DNA of 64,000 nucleotides from Pseudomonadota bacterium (GTDB taxonomy: Bacteria > Pseudomonadota > Alphaproteobacteria > Rhizobiales > Hyphomicrobiaceae). The stretch spans positions 1 to 64,000 of the forward strand of contig JAEZRM010000008.1 of the NCBI GenBank assembly GCA_023412805.1, in the 5' to 3' direction. How positions within the stretch are numbered: the first letter of the stretch is position 1; each line of letters begins with the position of its first letter. Below, one piece after another: positions 44,308 to 53,662 of the stretch. The notes under the pieces were generated by a model that saw only the letters and a list, made by a program, of their open reading frames with translations, did no database searches and had not been told where the DNA came from. Position numbers and translations under genes: made by a program.

Positions 44308-44925
44308 TCAACCCCCGGCAACGACTTTCGGACATTGCTCGGTAAGGAACTTGTTTACCGACTTGATCATCCGGCGGTGAAAGATCCCGAGCGAATCCTC
44401 GAGCTGGGCCGCCGACCACACGACGCCCTTGATCACCCCCGGCGCCTTGATGTCTGTGACGTTCACCCAGATCTTCCTTGCCTTGCCATTCTTGAACTCG
44501 ATGATGGGAGCCAGCGTAATCTGCGCCTTATCGACCGAGTTTTCACGCTCGACCTCGCAATCGACAGTATGTGTCGGCAGCGTAACCTTGATCTCCTCGG
44601 CGGAAAGCGCGCCGACGATCATATCGCGCGGCACCTTGAGATCGACTTCGCACTTGGCGGCGCCGAAGCCCCAGCGCAGCTTCTTGGCCGAGCCCTCCTT
44701 CATGGTCTTCTTTGACCAGACCTTGCTGAGGGGGCACTGCAGATCGCCGTTTACGGGTTTCTTCGAGACGACCACTTGGCAGAGGGACTTCTCGCAGGCC
44801 TTGAGCCGCGATTTCTCGTCGGCGCGCGGTTCGAGCGCCATCGCCTTGCCGAACGGCGCGGCGCCCCCCAGGAGGAACACGATGGCGGCCGCGGCCGCCC
44901 GGACACTCAGTATCCTCGTCTGCAT
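44308..44925 (-). CDS. Secreted protein of unknown function
   Basis: A 205-residue protein with a signal peptide (MQTRILSVRAAAAAIVFLLGGAA, cleavage near AMA). The mature part has five cysteines: ACEKSLCQVV, LQCPLSK, AKCEVDLKVP, TVDCEVER and EQCPKVV, a spacing consistent with periplasmic disulphides. Strand-rich repeats such as DMIVGALSAEEIKVTLP are seen. The family is not recognised. GGGGGATGGC precedes ATG 44925. It stands alone on its strand between glcB and a divergent small gene. Confidence 0.75.
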   Translation of the reverse strand: MQTRILSVRAAAAAIVFLLGGAAPFGKAMALEPRADEKSRLKACEKSLCQVVVSKKPVNGDLQCPLSKVWSKKTMKEGSAKKLRWGFGAAKCEVDLKVPRDMIVGALSAEEIKVTLPTHTVDCEVERENSVDKAQITLAPIIEFKNGKARKIWVNVTDIKAPGVIKGVVWSAAQLEDSLGIFHRRMIKSVNKFLTEQCPKVVAGG

Positions 44926-45166
44926 GCCATCCCCCTCAGAAACCGGGCCGCATAGCTGCCGCCACGCGGGCAACCGCAGCCATTAACCTGTCCCGAACGG
45001 CTTCTCCTGTCGGCGGGTATTGCGGCATCAGCGTGACACCGAAAGTGCAAAATTCAGCATTTGTGCACATGATACGCACAGCGATTGACCGTTCGGTATA
45101 AGCTTGTTCGCAGGTGCCGTGATTCGCTGCCCGCAGGGCGGCGGCTGCCGCTTGAGGAGATCGATA

Positions 45167-45547
45167 ATGCGCTGGACGATGTCGCTGCTGGGGCTCGTCG
45201 CCGTGGCCGGTTTCAGTGCGGCCCCGCTGCAGGATGCGGCAGCGGACGGCATGAAGGATCGCAGCAAGCGGAGCACGGCCCGCAAGGTCGTCAAGGAGTA
45301 CGACCGGTACGCCTTCCCCGTTGATAAGTACGCCTACCGGTACAGCCCGCGCGGCTACTATCCGTACTACAATTCCAGGTACTGGTCGCCGGGCGGCTAT
45401 GTTCGCGCACGCCAGCTAGCCCACTATCACGATTGGATCGACATCCGCCCACCCTACTTCCAGGCCTGGGGGCATCCGCGCAAGGACTGGAACCAGCGCC
45501 GCTGGCATGCGGAGCATCACGGCTATATCTGGCGCCATCACTGGTAA
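45167..45547 (+). CDS. Small secreted Tyr/His/Trp-rich protein
   Basis: A 126-residue protein with signal peptide MRWTMSLLGLVAVAGFSAAP. The mature region is extraordinarily rich in aromatic and histidine residues (YRYSPRGYYPYYNSRYW, then HPRKDWNQRRWHAEHHGYIWRHHW). No enzymatic motif is seen. Similar aromatic-rich small exported proteins are common in Hyphomicrobiales, with no known role. GAGGAG is nine bases before ATG 45167; the upstream in-frame ATG at 45104 would bury the signal peptide. Confidence 0.75.
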   Translation: MRWTMSLLGLVAVAGFSAAPLQDAAADGMKDRSKRSTARKVVKEYDRYAFPVDKYAYRYSPRGYYPYYNSRYWSPGGYVRARQLAHYHDWIDIRPPYFQAWGHPRKDWNQRRWHAEHHGYIWRHHW

Positions 45548-45571
45548 GCGCCGAAAGCGCCTGATCGCCGC

Positions 45572-46444
45572 TCAGTAGGCCGTTGTCGGCGACCAACCGC
45601 TGAGCGGCATGGGCGTCACCCCTGCCGAGATCACCGGCGCGGCAGGGCGCCGGATTTCCCCTTCGACGGCCTCCGCCATCAGCTCGGCGAGACACGCGTA
45701 CGACGTGTCGTTGAGGTGGAATTTATCCTTCCACAACAGCGCATCGACGGAGTGCTGACCGCTGGTGATCAGATGTTGCATGATGGCGTACCGGCGGAAA
45801 ACCGGCACGCCCTGCTCGCGAGCGACGCTCCGCGTGACGGTCACGTAATCCGCATAACTCGGAACATTCGCCGCCCGCGGATAGAACTGGGGATCGACAA
45901 GCACAACTTCGATCCCCGCCGTTTTCAGGGCGGCGATGCCGCTCACGAGGATCCGGCGAAACTCCGCGACATCGACACCGGTGATCGCGTCGTTGACGCC
46001 CGTCTGCCACAGGACGAGGGCCGGTCGCGTCGGAATCACATCGCGAACGAGGCGCTCGAGCATGTCTTTGGCAAGCTCGCCGCCTTTGCCGAGATTGACG
46101 ACTTGGAAGTCCTTGCCCGGAAAGCGCCGCTCCATCTCCTGATCGAAGCGAGCCGGGTAGGTCGCCTGCTTCGATGAGGCACCAGTTCCCTCGGTCGATG
46201 ACGAGCCGAGCGCTACGACCCGGATAGCGCCCCCGCGCTCGACCGCCCGCCCGAGGGCACGCAATGGCGATTCGAAGCTCACCAGCGCCCCCGGCGCCTT
46301 GCAGGGGAGCAAGTCGACCGCCATGGACGGCTGAGATTGGAGGAGAAATGGTGCGAACCCCAGGGCCAGCAGAGCCGCCCGGCAGCGAAATCTCACCTTC
46401 GTAGAAGCCCGAGCCGGCTTCTCCGCACAACGCCCACGCCACAT
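45572..46444 (-). CDS. Secreted SGNH/GDSL-type esterase
   Basis: A 290-residue exported hydrolase. After a signal peptide (basic start, LLALGFAPFLLQSQPSMA) comes block I as GSSSTEG (80-86, nucleophile Ser82 in place of GDS), block II Gly in GKGGE, block III WQTGVND (Asn), and block V DKFHLND with the catalytic Asp/His. The usual GDS aspartate is Ser, as in the SGNH branch. Substrates could be acylated polysaccharide or lipid; none is shown. It is convergent with the Tyr-rich small gene. Confidence 0.85.
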   Translation of the reverse strand: MWRGRCAEKPARASTKVRFRCRAALLALGFAPFLLQSQPSMAVDLLPCKAPGALVSFESPLRALGRAVERGGAIRVVALGSSSTEGTGASSKQATYPARFDQEMERRFPGKDFQVVNLGKGGELAKDMLERLVRDVIPTRPALVLWQTGVNDAITGVDVAEFRRILVSGIAALKTAGIEVVLVDPQFYPRAANVPSYADYVTVTRSVAREQGVPVFRRYAIMQHLITSGQHSVDALLWKDKFHLNDTSYACLAELMAEAVEGEIRRPAAPVISAGVTPMPLSGWSPTTAY

Positions 46445-46759
46445 GGCTTGCCCCTAAGCAGCCCAATCCGCGCCGGGATACTAGGCCAAGTCCCAATCTC
46501 CTGTCGAGGTCTCCATCGGCGCGGGGTAGCAGTGTTGCCATCGGGAAACCCTGGCGCGAATCCGTACGTTACTCACGCGACAGTGATGGGGCGTGGTTTG
46601 GCCGCAGGCCCTGAAATCAGATATAGGTCCGGGCAATGATGAACACGCAACCTTGCTGCTGCCGCAAAGCGCATCTATGCGGATCAACGGGACGGTGCCG
46701 TTGCGTGCACAGCGTCCGGCAGGTCGGCCGGCTCTTAGAACACCGATCGTGAGCACAAG
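46445..46759. other. Divergent intergenic region without recognised elements
   Basis: A 315-bp stretch between the divergent SGNH and L,D-transpeptidase genes. It should contain both promoters, but I find no convincing -35/-10 pair, operator, RNA gene or repeat. Confidence 0.55.
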
Positions 46760-48145
46760 ATGACAAAAGCACGGGGTAAGGGGGGCACCGCCCACGGGGC
46801 GGTTGCCGGATCTAAGAATCTGACGCGCAGGCAGACTCTCGCCGCGGGCCTTGGGCTCGCCGCCGGTCTGTTCGGTGCCAAGGCCCAGGCTCAGGAATGG
46901 TGGCAGCAGCTGCCCGGCTTCGCTTCCTTCAGCGATCCAGGCCAGCGCGACCGCCGCCCGCGCCCGTCGACCCAGGCCGACGCGCTCGACGACCTGCGCG
47001 AGGGCACGATGCCGCTCCGCTCGCAGGAAATGCTCTCCGCCATTTCGGACGCCATCAGCCGTGTCGAGCGCGTCGTCGCCGACGGCGGCTGGCCGACCAT
47101 TCCCGGCACGCGCATGATCCGCCCGGGCGACGAGGACGAGCGCATCCCGATGGTGCGGCGCGTTCTCGTTCTATGGGGCGACGTGCGGCCGGAGCGCGGA
47201 TATCGCACGCTCACTCTTGACAGAGAGATGGAGGCTGGTCTCCGCCGCTTCCAAGGCCGCCACGGTCTGCGTGTCAGCGGCCGCGTCGACCGCCCGACAC
47301 TGCAGCAACTGAATGTGCCGCCGGCTGCGCGTCTCGCCCAGTTGCGCATGAACTACAATCGCATTCGCGATCTGCTCACACTGAAGCTGGACGATCGTTA
47401 CGTCCTCGTGAACTCGCCGGGCTTTCAGCTCGAAGCCGTCTCGCGAAATGTCGTCGAGGCGCGCCATCGCGTGATCGCCGGCAAGCCCGATCGCCAGACG
47501 CCCGTCGTTACGGCGAACATTCGCGCGCTCAATTTCTTCCCGTTCTGGCGCGTGCCGGAGAGCATCGCCAACCTCGATGTCATTCCGAGGCTCGTCAAGG
47601 AGCCGGACTATCTCCAGAAGGAGCACATCCGCGTTCTGACCGGCAGCTTCGTCGGGCCCGAGATCGACGTGACGAATGTCGACTGGCGGACAGTCGATGC
47701 GAAGAACTTGCGCTTCCGCCAGGATCCGGGTCCGCACAACGCGCTCGGTCTCGTGCGCATCGACATGCCGAACAGCGAGGGCGTCTACATGCATGACACG
47801 CCCATGAAGCAGCTCTTCCAACAGAGTTCCCGTGCGTTCAGCGCGGGCTGCGTGCGTGTGCAGGACGTCTTTGATCTCGCGGCATGGATCGCGCGCGACG
47901 AGCCGAACATGAGCCGACAGCGCGTCGAGGAAATCCTTCAGGGTGGCCAGCCCGTTGACATCACCCTTGCACGAACCATTCCGGTTGCATTCGTCTACGT
48001 CACGGCATGGGTCGAGGAAGATGGTCGCCTGAACTTCCGTCCTGACATTTACGGCAAGGATCAGGTCAGGGAGCTCGCAAGCGATCGCGAGCGCGAGCAC
48101 GATCCCGACGCGCCGCCCATGCCGCGCGAGACTCTGGCGCCTTGA
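46760..48145 (+). CDS. L,D-transpeptidase (YkuD) with peptidoglycan-binding domain
   Basis: A 461-residue periplasmic enzyme that forms 3-3 peptidoglycan cross-links or attaches proteins to peptidoglycan. A Tat-like signal (LTRRQTLAAGLGLAAG) precedes a PG_binding_1 domain (about 120-190: RRVLVLWGDVRPERGYRTLT, GLRRFQGRHGLRVSGRVDRPT). The YkuD domain follows (about 215-405) with catalytic HDTPMKQLF and SAGCVRVQD, Cys364. The long family resembles YcbB/LdtD-type enzymes. It stands alone, with a weak ribosome site before ATG 46760. Confidence 0.92.
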   Translation: MTKARGKGGTAHGAVAGSKNLTRRQTLAAGLGLAAGLFGAKAQAQEWWQQLPGFASFSDPGQRDRRPRPSTQADALDDLREGTMPLRSQEMLSAISDAISRVERVVADGGWPTIPGTRMIRPGDEDERIPMVRRVLVLWGDVRPERGYRTLTLDREMEAGLRRFQGRHGLRVSGRVDRPTLQQLNVPPAARLAQLRMNYNRIRDLLTLKLDDRYVLVNSPGFQLEAVSRNVVEARHRVIAGKPDRQTPVVTANIRALNFFPFWRVPESIANLDVIPRLVKEPDYLQKEHIRVLTGSFVGPEIDVTNVDWRTVDAKNLRFRQDPGPHNALGLVRIDMPNSEGVYMHDTPMKQLFQQSSRAFSAGCVRVQDVFDLAAWIARDEPNMSRQRVEEILQGGQPVDITLARTIPVAFVYVTAWVEEDGRLNFRPDIYGKDQVRELASDREREHDPDAPPMPRETLAP

Positions 48146-48154
48146 TTCTTTAGT

Positions 48155-48269
48155 GCCGCAGGCTGCAGGGAAGAGGTGCTTCGCAACCTTAGCGTAGTGC
48201 TATGCCCGCGGCCGCCATGCTGCCAGCTTCGAGCCAGACGCCGCAGGCTGCAGGGAAGAGGTGCTTCGC
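48155..48269. repeat. Perfect 30-bp direct repeat, 85 bp apart
   Basis: The 30 bases 48155-48184 (beginning GCCGCAGGCTGC, ending GTGCTTCGC) recur without a mismatch at 48240-48269. The repeat lies in the non-coding gap after the L,D-transpeptidase gene and abuts the family 2 repeat. Confidence 0.9.
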
Positions 48270-48275
48270 TTCCTG

Positions 48276-48313
48276 CTACGGCCTACCGGCCGACGCGCAG
48301 TCGCGCGCTCATG
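48276..48313 (-). repeat. Dispersed GC-rich repeat, family 2, copy 2
   Basis: Read on the minus strand from 48313, a 36-base core begins CATGAGCGCGCGAC and matches 7782-7817 with four mismatches. It follows the second 30-bp direct repeat. Confidence 0.6.
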
Positions 48314-48366
48314 ACAGTGCGGCCGTTTCCCATTTCGTCCCCTCGCCCCGCGAGCGCCATTCTTCC

Positions 48367-48395
48367 CCTTCTCCCCGTAAGGACGAGGAGAGGGG
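48367..48395. repeat. Half copy of the mosaic repeat (one hairpin)
   Basis: CCTTCTCCCCG (48367-48377) faces CGAGGAGAGGGG (48384-48395), one arm of the double-hairpin repeat with changes in the right side. The central GAGGGGCGGC pair and second hairpin are missing. Confidence 0.65.
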
Positions 48396-48408
48396 ACAAC
48401 GGGATTTT

Positions 48409-49584
48409 CTACTCCTCTTTCTTCCGCGCGTTCGCTGTGCCCGGTAGTGTCCCCATGTACTTCGCCAGGATCGTGAGCATGATCTCGTCGGCGCCGCCGC
48501 CGATCGAGGACAGACGCGTGTCGCGATAGGCGCGACTGACGACCGTCTCGTTCATGAAGCCCATGCCTCCCCAATACTGAAGACAACCATCACTCACTTC
48601 GCGGCTCAAGCGCCCCGCCTTGAGCTTGGCCATGGAGGCGAGCTTGGTCACGTCCTGCCCCTGCAGATAAAGCTCGCAACAGCGGTAGACGTGGCTACGC
48701 AGCAGCTCGATCTCTGTCTGCAGCTCGGCGAGCCGGAAATGCACGACCTGATTGTCGAGGATCGGCCGCCCGAACACCATGCGCCCCCGCGTATACTCAA
48801 TCGTCGCGTTGATGATCCGCTCGTTGCCTTTGAGCGCACGTGCCGCCGCCCACAGGCGCTCCTCCTGGAACTGCAGCATCTGGTAGGTGAAGCCCTTGCC
48901 CTCCTCGCCAACGCGGTTCCGCTGCGGCACACGCACGTCGTCGAAGAAGATCTGGGCAGTGTCGGACGCATGCATGCCCATCTTGTCGAGCTTGCGCGCA
49001 ACCTCGACACCCTTCGTCTTCATGGGCACGCAGATGAGCGTCTTGTTGAGATGGACGGGGCCGTCGGACGTGTTCGCGAGCAGGCAGATCCAATCGGCCT
49101 GCGTGCCGTTGGTCGTCCACATCTTGCCGCCGTTGATGACGTAGTCGTCGCCGTCCTTCCGCGCGGTCGTCTTGATCGAGGCGACGTCGGAACCAGCCCC
49201 CACTTCCGACACACCGAGACAGGCGACGTAATCGCCGGAGATCGAGGGCGCGAGAAACTCGCGGCGCACCTCGTCATCGCCGAAGCGCGCGAGCGCCGGC
49301 GTCGCCATGTCCGTCTGGACGCCGATCGCCATGGGAATGCCGCCGCAGTTGATGGCGCCAAGCTCCTCCGCCATCACGATCGCGTAGGAGTAGTCGAGCC
49401 CCTGTCCGCCGAATGCGACCGGTTTGTTCAAGCCGAGGAAGCCGAGATCTCCCATTTTCTTGAAGAGCGCGTGCGCCGGGAATATCTGCGCCTTCTCCCA
49501 CTCATCGACGTGAGGATTGATCTCGGCGGCGATGAACTTCTGCAAGCTGCGCCGCAGCTCCTCGTGCTCGTGGGTGAACTGCAT
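48409..49584 (-). CDS. Acyl-CoA dehydrogenase
   Basis: A 391-residue FAD-dependent acyl-CoA dehydrogenase that introduces the alpha-beta double bond in acyl-CoA. Family segments: YVACLGVSEVGAGSDVASIKTTA (first signature), MWTTNGTQADWICLLANTS, and the second signature LQYWGGMGFMNETVVSRAYRDTRL. The likely catalytic glutamate is not clear by inspection. AGGAGGAAATCGC precedes ATG 49584. It is the last gene of the liv/acyl-CoA operon, directly after the periplasmic binding protein, which suggests it acts on the imported and CoA-activated acid. Confidence 0.92.
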   Translation of the reverse strand: MQFTHEHEELRRSLQKFIAAEINPHVDEWEKAQIFPAHALFKKMGDLGFLGLNKPVAFGGQGLDYSYAIVMAEELGAINCGGIPMAIGVQTDMATPALARFGDDEVRREFLAPSISGDYVACLGVSEVGAGSDVASIKTTARKDGDDYVINGGKMWTTNGTQADWICLLANTSDGPVHLNKTLICVPMKTKGVEVARKLDKMGMHASDTAQIFFDDVRVPQRNRVGEEGKGFTYQMLQFQEERLWAAARALKGNERIINATIEYTRGRMVFGRPILDNQVVHFRLAELQTEIELLRSHVYRCCELYLQGQDVTKLASMAKLKAGRLSREVSDGCLQYWGGMGFMNETVVSRAYRDTRLSSIGGGADEIMLTILAKYMGTLPGTANARKKEE

Positions 49585-49656
49585 GCGATTTCCTCCTGAC
49601 ACGAACGCCCGCGCCTTACGGCACGGGCGCTCGCCACGACTGCAGATCCAGCACGA

Positions 49657-50856
49657 TCAGAACGACAGACCGGCCTTGACCTCTTTCCAGCGTCCATTCT
49701 CGATGACGCTGACCTGGGTAATCGTCGATGCCAGATGGTTGGTGGTCGAGAACTTCGTCGGCGGCGAGTTGAAGATGTCCTGGAACACATCACCCGACTC
49801 GAGCGCGGCGAGCAGCTTCGCGCCAGTCAGTTCCTTGCCGGCCTTTTCGACGTAATGCGCGAACGTCGTGATCGCGTTGTGGCCGATAACAGCCTGTGAG
49901 TTCGGCTCCGTGTTGTAGGTCTTGAAGTAGGCCTCCGCCCACTCCTTCACCTTCCCCGTGGCGGTGTCGCGATAGGGGATCTCGAAGCCGCAAGCCGAAT
50001 AGAGCCCTTCCACAACACCCTTGCCGAGCGCCGGAATCTCGATCACGCATACCGGCGAAGCGCCGAGCCACGTCGGAGTGAAACCGATCTTTCTGCTCTC
50101 GGCCATCACGCCGATCGGCTCGCGAATGACTGCGCCGAGAACGACGAGATCGCAGCCATCGGATTTCATCTTGGCCGCCTGAGCGGAGAAGTCCGAAGCG
50201 CCGCGCTTGAAGGTCGTTACGGAGGCCGCCTTCAGGTTCATCGCCTCGATCTGCTGTGTGAAGCCGTCGAAGACGTTCTTGCCGTATTCGTCATCCTGGT
50301 ACATGACGCACGGCTTCTGGATGTTCTTGTGCGGGATCATGAATTTGACCGCCGCCCTGGTGCTCTCGACATAAGGCAGCAGGTTGTTGAACTTCAGACG
50401 CTCCTGCGGCTTCGCCGGATCGAACTTGTAGGTGAACTCGGCCGCGGTCAGCGGGAAGAGCTGCAGAATGCCGGCCTCGAACAGAATGTCCTGGGCCGCA
50501 ATGACGGTCGGCGAGCCCATGGGTCCGATCATCGCGAAGATCTTGTCGCGCTCGACCATCTTCTGAGTCGCGAGAACGGCCTTGCGCGGTTCGTAGGCGC
50601 TATCCTCGGCCACCAGCCTCAGCATACGGCCATGGATGCCGCCCTTCGCATTGATCTCCTCGACGGCGAGCTTCATGCCGTTGAGCACCGGCACGCCCCA
50701 GGCCTTGATCGGCCCCGAGAGATCCTGGTGCGTGCCGATCACGATTTCCTTGTCTGATATCCCCTGGTTCGTGACTTTGGTCTGCGCCAATGCTGGTCCG
50801 GCCGCCACCGCCAGCGCGGCGCCGAGCAGACCCATTTTCAGCTTGTGAAGGCTCAT
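49657..50856 (-). CDS. Liv-type ABC transporter periplasmic binding protein
   Basis: A 399-residue Peripla_BP_6 protein with signal peptide (KMGLLGAALAVAAGPALA). Features include VIGTHQDLSGPIKAWGVPVLNGMKLAVEEINAKGGI, then IGPMGSPTVIAAQDI and the DDEYGKNVFDGF hinge. Family members bind branched-chain or other amino acids, aromatic acids or short carboxylates. Its operon (Liv permeases and ATPases, acyl-CoA synthetase, dehydrogenase) argues for a carboxylic acid. It lies between the synthetase and dehydrogenase genes rather than beside the permeases. Confidence 0.9.
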   Translation of the reverse strand: MSLHKLKMGLLGAALAVAAGPALAQTKVTNQGISDKEIVIGTHQDLSGPIKAWGVPVLNGMKLAVEEINAKGGIHGRMLRLVAEDSAYEPRKAVLATQKMVERDKIFAMIGPMGSPTVIAAQDILFEAGILQLFPLTAAEFTYKFDPAKPQERLKFNNLLPYVESTRAAVKFMIPHKNIQKPCVMYQDDEYGKNVFDGFTQQIEAMNLKAASVTTFKRGASDFSAQAAKMKSDGCDLVVLGAVIREPIGVMAESRKIGFTPTWLGASPVCVIEIPALGKGVVEGLYSACGFEIPYRDTATGKVKEWAEAYFKTYNTEPNSQAVIGHNAITTFAHYVEKAGKELTGAKLLAALESGDVFQDIFNSPPTKFSTTNHLASTITQVSVIENGRWKEVKAGLSF

Positions 50857-50953
50857 TCGTTTCTTCCTCCGAACACCCACGCATCGCCCTGTTATTGTCT
50901 TCCGAGGACGGGCGATCCATGCCCTCGGCGATTTGAATTGACCGCAGCGGCGC

Positions 50954-52792
50954 TCAGGCCGCGACCCTCTCCTTGTACATCGCCTCGATCTCGGGCGCAT
51001 ATTTCCTGTTCACGAACGACCGCTTCAGTTTCATTGTCGGCGTCAGCTCCTCGTCTTCAGGAGTGAGCTGCTGCTCGATGAGATGAAAGCGGCGGATGGT
51101 CTCGACGCGCGCGAACTTGGCGTTCACCTTCTCGATCTCGGCCGCGATCAGGTCGCGCACCTCGCGCGCGCGACAGAGGCTCGCATAGTTCGTGAAGGGG
51201 ACGTTCTGGTCCTGCGCGAATTTCTCGACGTTCTCCTGATCGATCATGACGAGGCACGTGAGATAGGGCCGCTTGTCACCGATCACGACCGCATCCGAGA
51301 TGTACGGCGAGAACTTGAGCTGGTTCTCGATCTCGGATGGCGTGACGTTCTTGCCGCCCGCAGTGATGATGATGTCTTTCATGCGATCGGTAATCTTAAT
51401 GAAGCCATCTTGATCGATGAAGCCGACATCGCCCGTGTGCAGCCAGCCCTCGGCATCGATCGTCTCGGCGGTCTTCTCGGGATGGTTGAGATAGCCGCTC
51501 ATGAGATAGTCGCCTCGCAGCAGGATCTCGCCCTGCGGTGACACCTTGGCCTCGGCCCAGGGCACGGACTTGCCGACTGTGCCGAGCTTGATGTGCTCGG
51601 GCGGCATGACGGTCGCGACGCCGCAGTTCTCCGTCTGCCCGTAGACCTCGTACATGTCGAGGCCGAGCGCCAGATACCAGCGAATGAGATCGGGCGAGAT
51701 CGGCGCCGCGCCGGTGAACATCACCCGGCAATTGTCGACGCCCATCATGCGCCGCACATTGCGCAGCACGGCCCAGTATCCGACGGCATTGAGCGCCTTG
51801 AGCACCACCGAAGGCTTCTTGCCTGCAAGTCGCGCGTCGGCAATGCGATAGCCGACGCTGATGGCTTTCTCGTAAGCCCATTTCTCGATACCCGTCGCGT
51901 CTTTCAGCGCGATCATGGTGCCCGAATAGAACTTCTCCCACACGCGTGGCACGGCGAGAAAGGTCGCCGGTTGCACCTCGCGAATATTGTCCGGGACCGT
52001 CTCCGGACTTTCGGCGAAGTTCATCACCGGCCCCATGCCGATCGACATGTAGTAGCCGCCAATGCGCTCCGCGACATGGCAGAGCGGCAGGAAGAGTAGC
52101 TTCGGCTCGCCCGGCACGGAGCCGAAGAGATCCGACGCATGGCGCATCTGCGCGAGCACCGAGCGGTGCGGATGCATCGCGCCCTTGGGCGGGCCGGTCG
52201 TACCCGAGGTATAGACGAGGATCGCCAGATCCTCAGGCCCGCGCGCGGCCAGACGCTCGTCGAGCAGCTCTGGACGGCCGACCATGTGCGCGCGCCCCTC
52301 CTCGATGAAATCGTCGAAGGAGATGACCATGTGATCCGTGAAGCGCGCCAGGCCCTCCATATCGAATACGACGATCTTCTCGAGAGTCGGACAACGACCG
52401 CGCACTTCGAGTGCCTTGTCGAGTTGCTCGTCGTCCTCGACGAACAGAACGCGCGTTTTGCTGTCGTTGATCAGAAATTCGACCTGACGTGGCGAGTCCG
52501 TCGGATAAATACCGGACGAGACGCCGCCCGCCAGCAACGCGCCCATATCGGCGTAAACCCACTCGGGCTTCGTGTTGCAGAGGATCGACACCACATCGCC
52601 GGGCTTGAAGCCGATGGCCGCGAGCGCATAGGCCACGGCCTTTGAGCGCTCAAGCCACTCGCCCCAAGTGACCGTCTTCCATACGCCCATATCCTTTTCG
52701 CGGATCGCCGGCTGGTCACGCCAACGCTCGACAGCGCGCATGAAGCTCTTCGGGATCGTGTCGGATATGATCGCCTCGATATCGGGTGTCAT
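50954..52792 (-). CDS. Long-chain/aryl acyl-CoA synthetase (AMP-forming)
   Basis: A 612-residue ANL-family ligase that activates a carboxylic acid to acyl-CoA via acyl-AMP. The P-loop motif is YTSGTTGPPKGAM, A5-type YEVYGQTENCG, the TGD motif LHTGDVGFID, and the C-terminal KDIIITAGGKNVTPSEIE with the downstream lysine. The length and pattern are FadD15-like. ATG 52792 has AGGTG before it; GTG at 52801 is an alternative. It is in the middle of the liv operon, between livF and the binding protein gene. Confidence 0.9.
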   Translation of the reverse strand: MTPDIEAIISDTIPKSFMRAVERWRDQPAIREKDMGVWKTVTWGEWLERSKAVAYALAAIGFKPGDVVSILCNTKPEWVYADMGALLAGGVSSGIYPTDSPRQVEFLINDSKTRVLFVEDDEQLDKALEVRGRCPTLEKIVVFDMEGLARFTDHMVISFDDFIEEGRAHMVGRPELLDERLAARGPEDLAILVYTSGTTGPPKGAMHPHRSVLAQMRHASDLFGSVPGEPKLLFLPLCHVAERIGGYYMSIGMGPVMNFAESPETVPDNIREVQPATFLAVPRVWEKFYSGTMIALKDATGIEKWAYEKAISVGYRIADARLAGKKPSVVLKALNAVGYWAVLRNVRRMMGVDNCRVMFTGAAPISPDLIRWYLALGLDMYEVYGQTENCGVATVMPPEHIKLGTVGKSVPWAEAKVSPQGEILLRGDYLMSGYLNHPEKTAETIDAEGWLHTGDVGFIDQDGFIKITDRMKDIIITAGGKNVTPSEIENQLKFSPYISDAVVIGDKRPYLTCLVMIDQENVEKFAQDQNVPFTNYASLCRAREVRDLIAAEIEKVNAKFARVETIRRFHLIEQQLTPEDEELTPTMKLKRSFVNRKYAPEIEAMYKERVAA

Positions 52793-52824
52793 CGAACGCA
52801 CCTCATCGATCTAGCGCCCAAACT

Positions 52825-53655
52825 TCAGCGCCACGTCTTCTTGCGCTTCCAACGCCGCTCGCCCCGCGCGCCGTCTTCGCGGGCGCCGAGGTAAAACTCC
52901 TGAATGTCCTTGCTCTCGCGCAGCCGCTCGCACGTATCCGCCATGACAATGCGGCCCACCTCCAGCACATAGCCATGATGCGCGGTCTCGAGCGCCATGC
53001 GCGCATTCTGCTCGACGAGCAGCATGGAGACGCCCTCTTCGGCATTCACGCGGCGAATGATTCCGAAGATCTCCTTCACGAGCAGCGGCGAGAGACCGAG
53101 CGAAGGCTCATCGAGCAGCAGCAGGCGCGGCCGGTTCATCAGCGCGCGCGAGATCGCCAGCATTTGCTGCTCGCCACCGGAAAGGTGTCCCGCGGGCTGA
53201 TCAAGGCGTTCCTTGAGGCGCGGGAAATAGCCGTAGATGCGCTCCAGGTCTTCCGCGATGCCGGCACGGTCATTGCGGATGTAGGCTCCCATCATGAGGT
53301 TTTCGCGCACGGTCAAGAACGGGAAGACCTCGCGCCCCTCTGGCACGTGACCGAGCCCGAGCCGGACGATCTTATCGGGGTCCAGGCGCTGGATCTGCTT
53401 GCCTTCGAATTCGACTGTGCCCTTGAGCGGATCGAGAACGCCGGAAATGGTCTTGAGAACCGTCGTCTTTCCCGCACCATTCGCGCCGAGCACGGTCACA
53501 ATGGAGCCGCGCGGCACCTCGATACTGACGCCGCGAATGGCCATGATCGGCCCGTAATAGCTCTCGATGTTCGAGACTTTCAGGATCGGCTCGGCGGCGG
53601 CAACAACTGGCGCGCCTACGTTCGTCCCCGTCTCGTTCTCGGCGGTCATCGTCAT
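52825..53655 (-). CDS. livF: Liv-type ABC transporter ATPase (LivF)
   Basis: A 276-residue ATPase. Walker A GANGAGKTT (about 55-63), signature LSGGEQQMLAISRAL, Walker B LLLLDEPSLGLSPLL, and Gln in place of the switch His (LLVEQNAR). The Q-loop region is GHVPEGREVFPFLTV. The basic tail RGERRWKRKKTWR is longer than usual. The start is ATG 53655; ATG 53649 is as good. It overlaps no gene but lies 7 bp from the livG stop. The acyl-CoA synthetase follows. Confidence 0.92.
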   Translation of the reverse strand: MTMTAENETGTNVGAPVVAAAEPILKVSNIESYYGPIMAIRGVSIEVPRGSIVTVLGANGAGKTTVLKTISGVLDPLKGTVEFEGKQIQRLDPDKIVRLGLGHVPEGREVFPFLTVRENLMMGAYIRNDRAGIAEDLERIYGYFPRLKERLDQPAGHLSGGEQQMLAISRALMNRPRLLLLDEPSLGLSPLLVKEIFGIIRRVNAEEGVSMLLVEQNARMALETAHHGYVLEVGRIVMADTCERLRESKDIQEFYLGAREDGARGERRWKRKKTWR

Positions 53656-53662
53656 GATGCGC

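Noticed and set aside
45085..45102. TTGACC and TATAAG as a promoter for the small Tyr-rich gene
   Set aside because: The spacing is only 6 bp, far from 16-18 bp.
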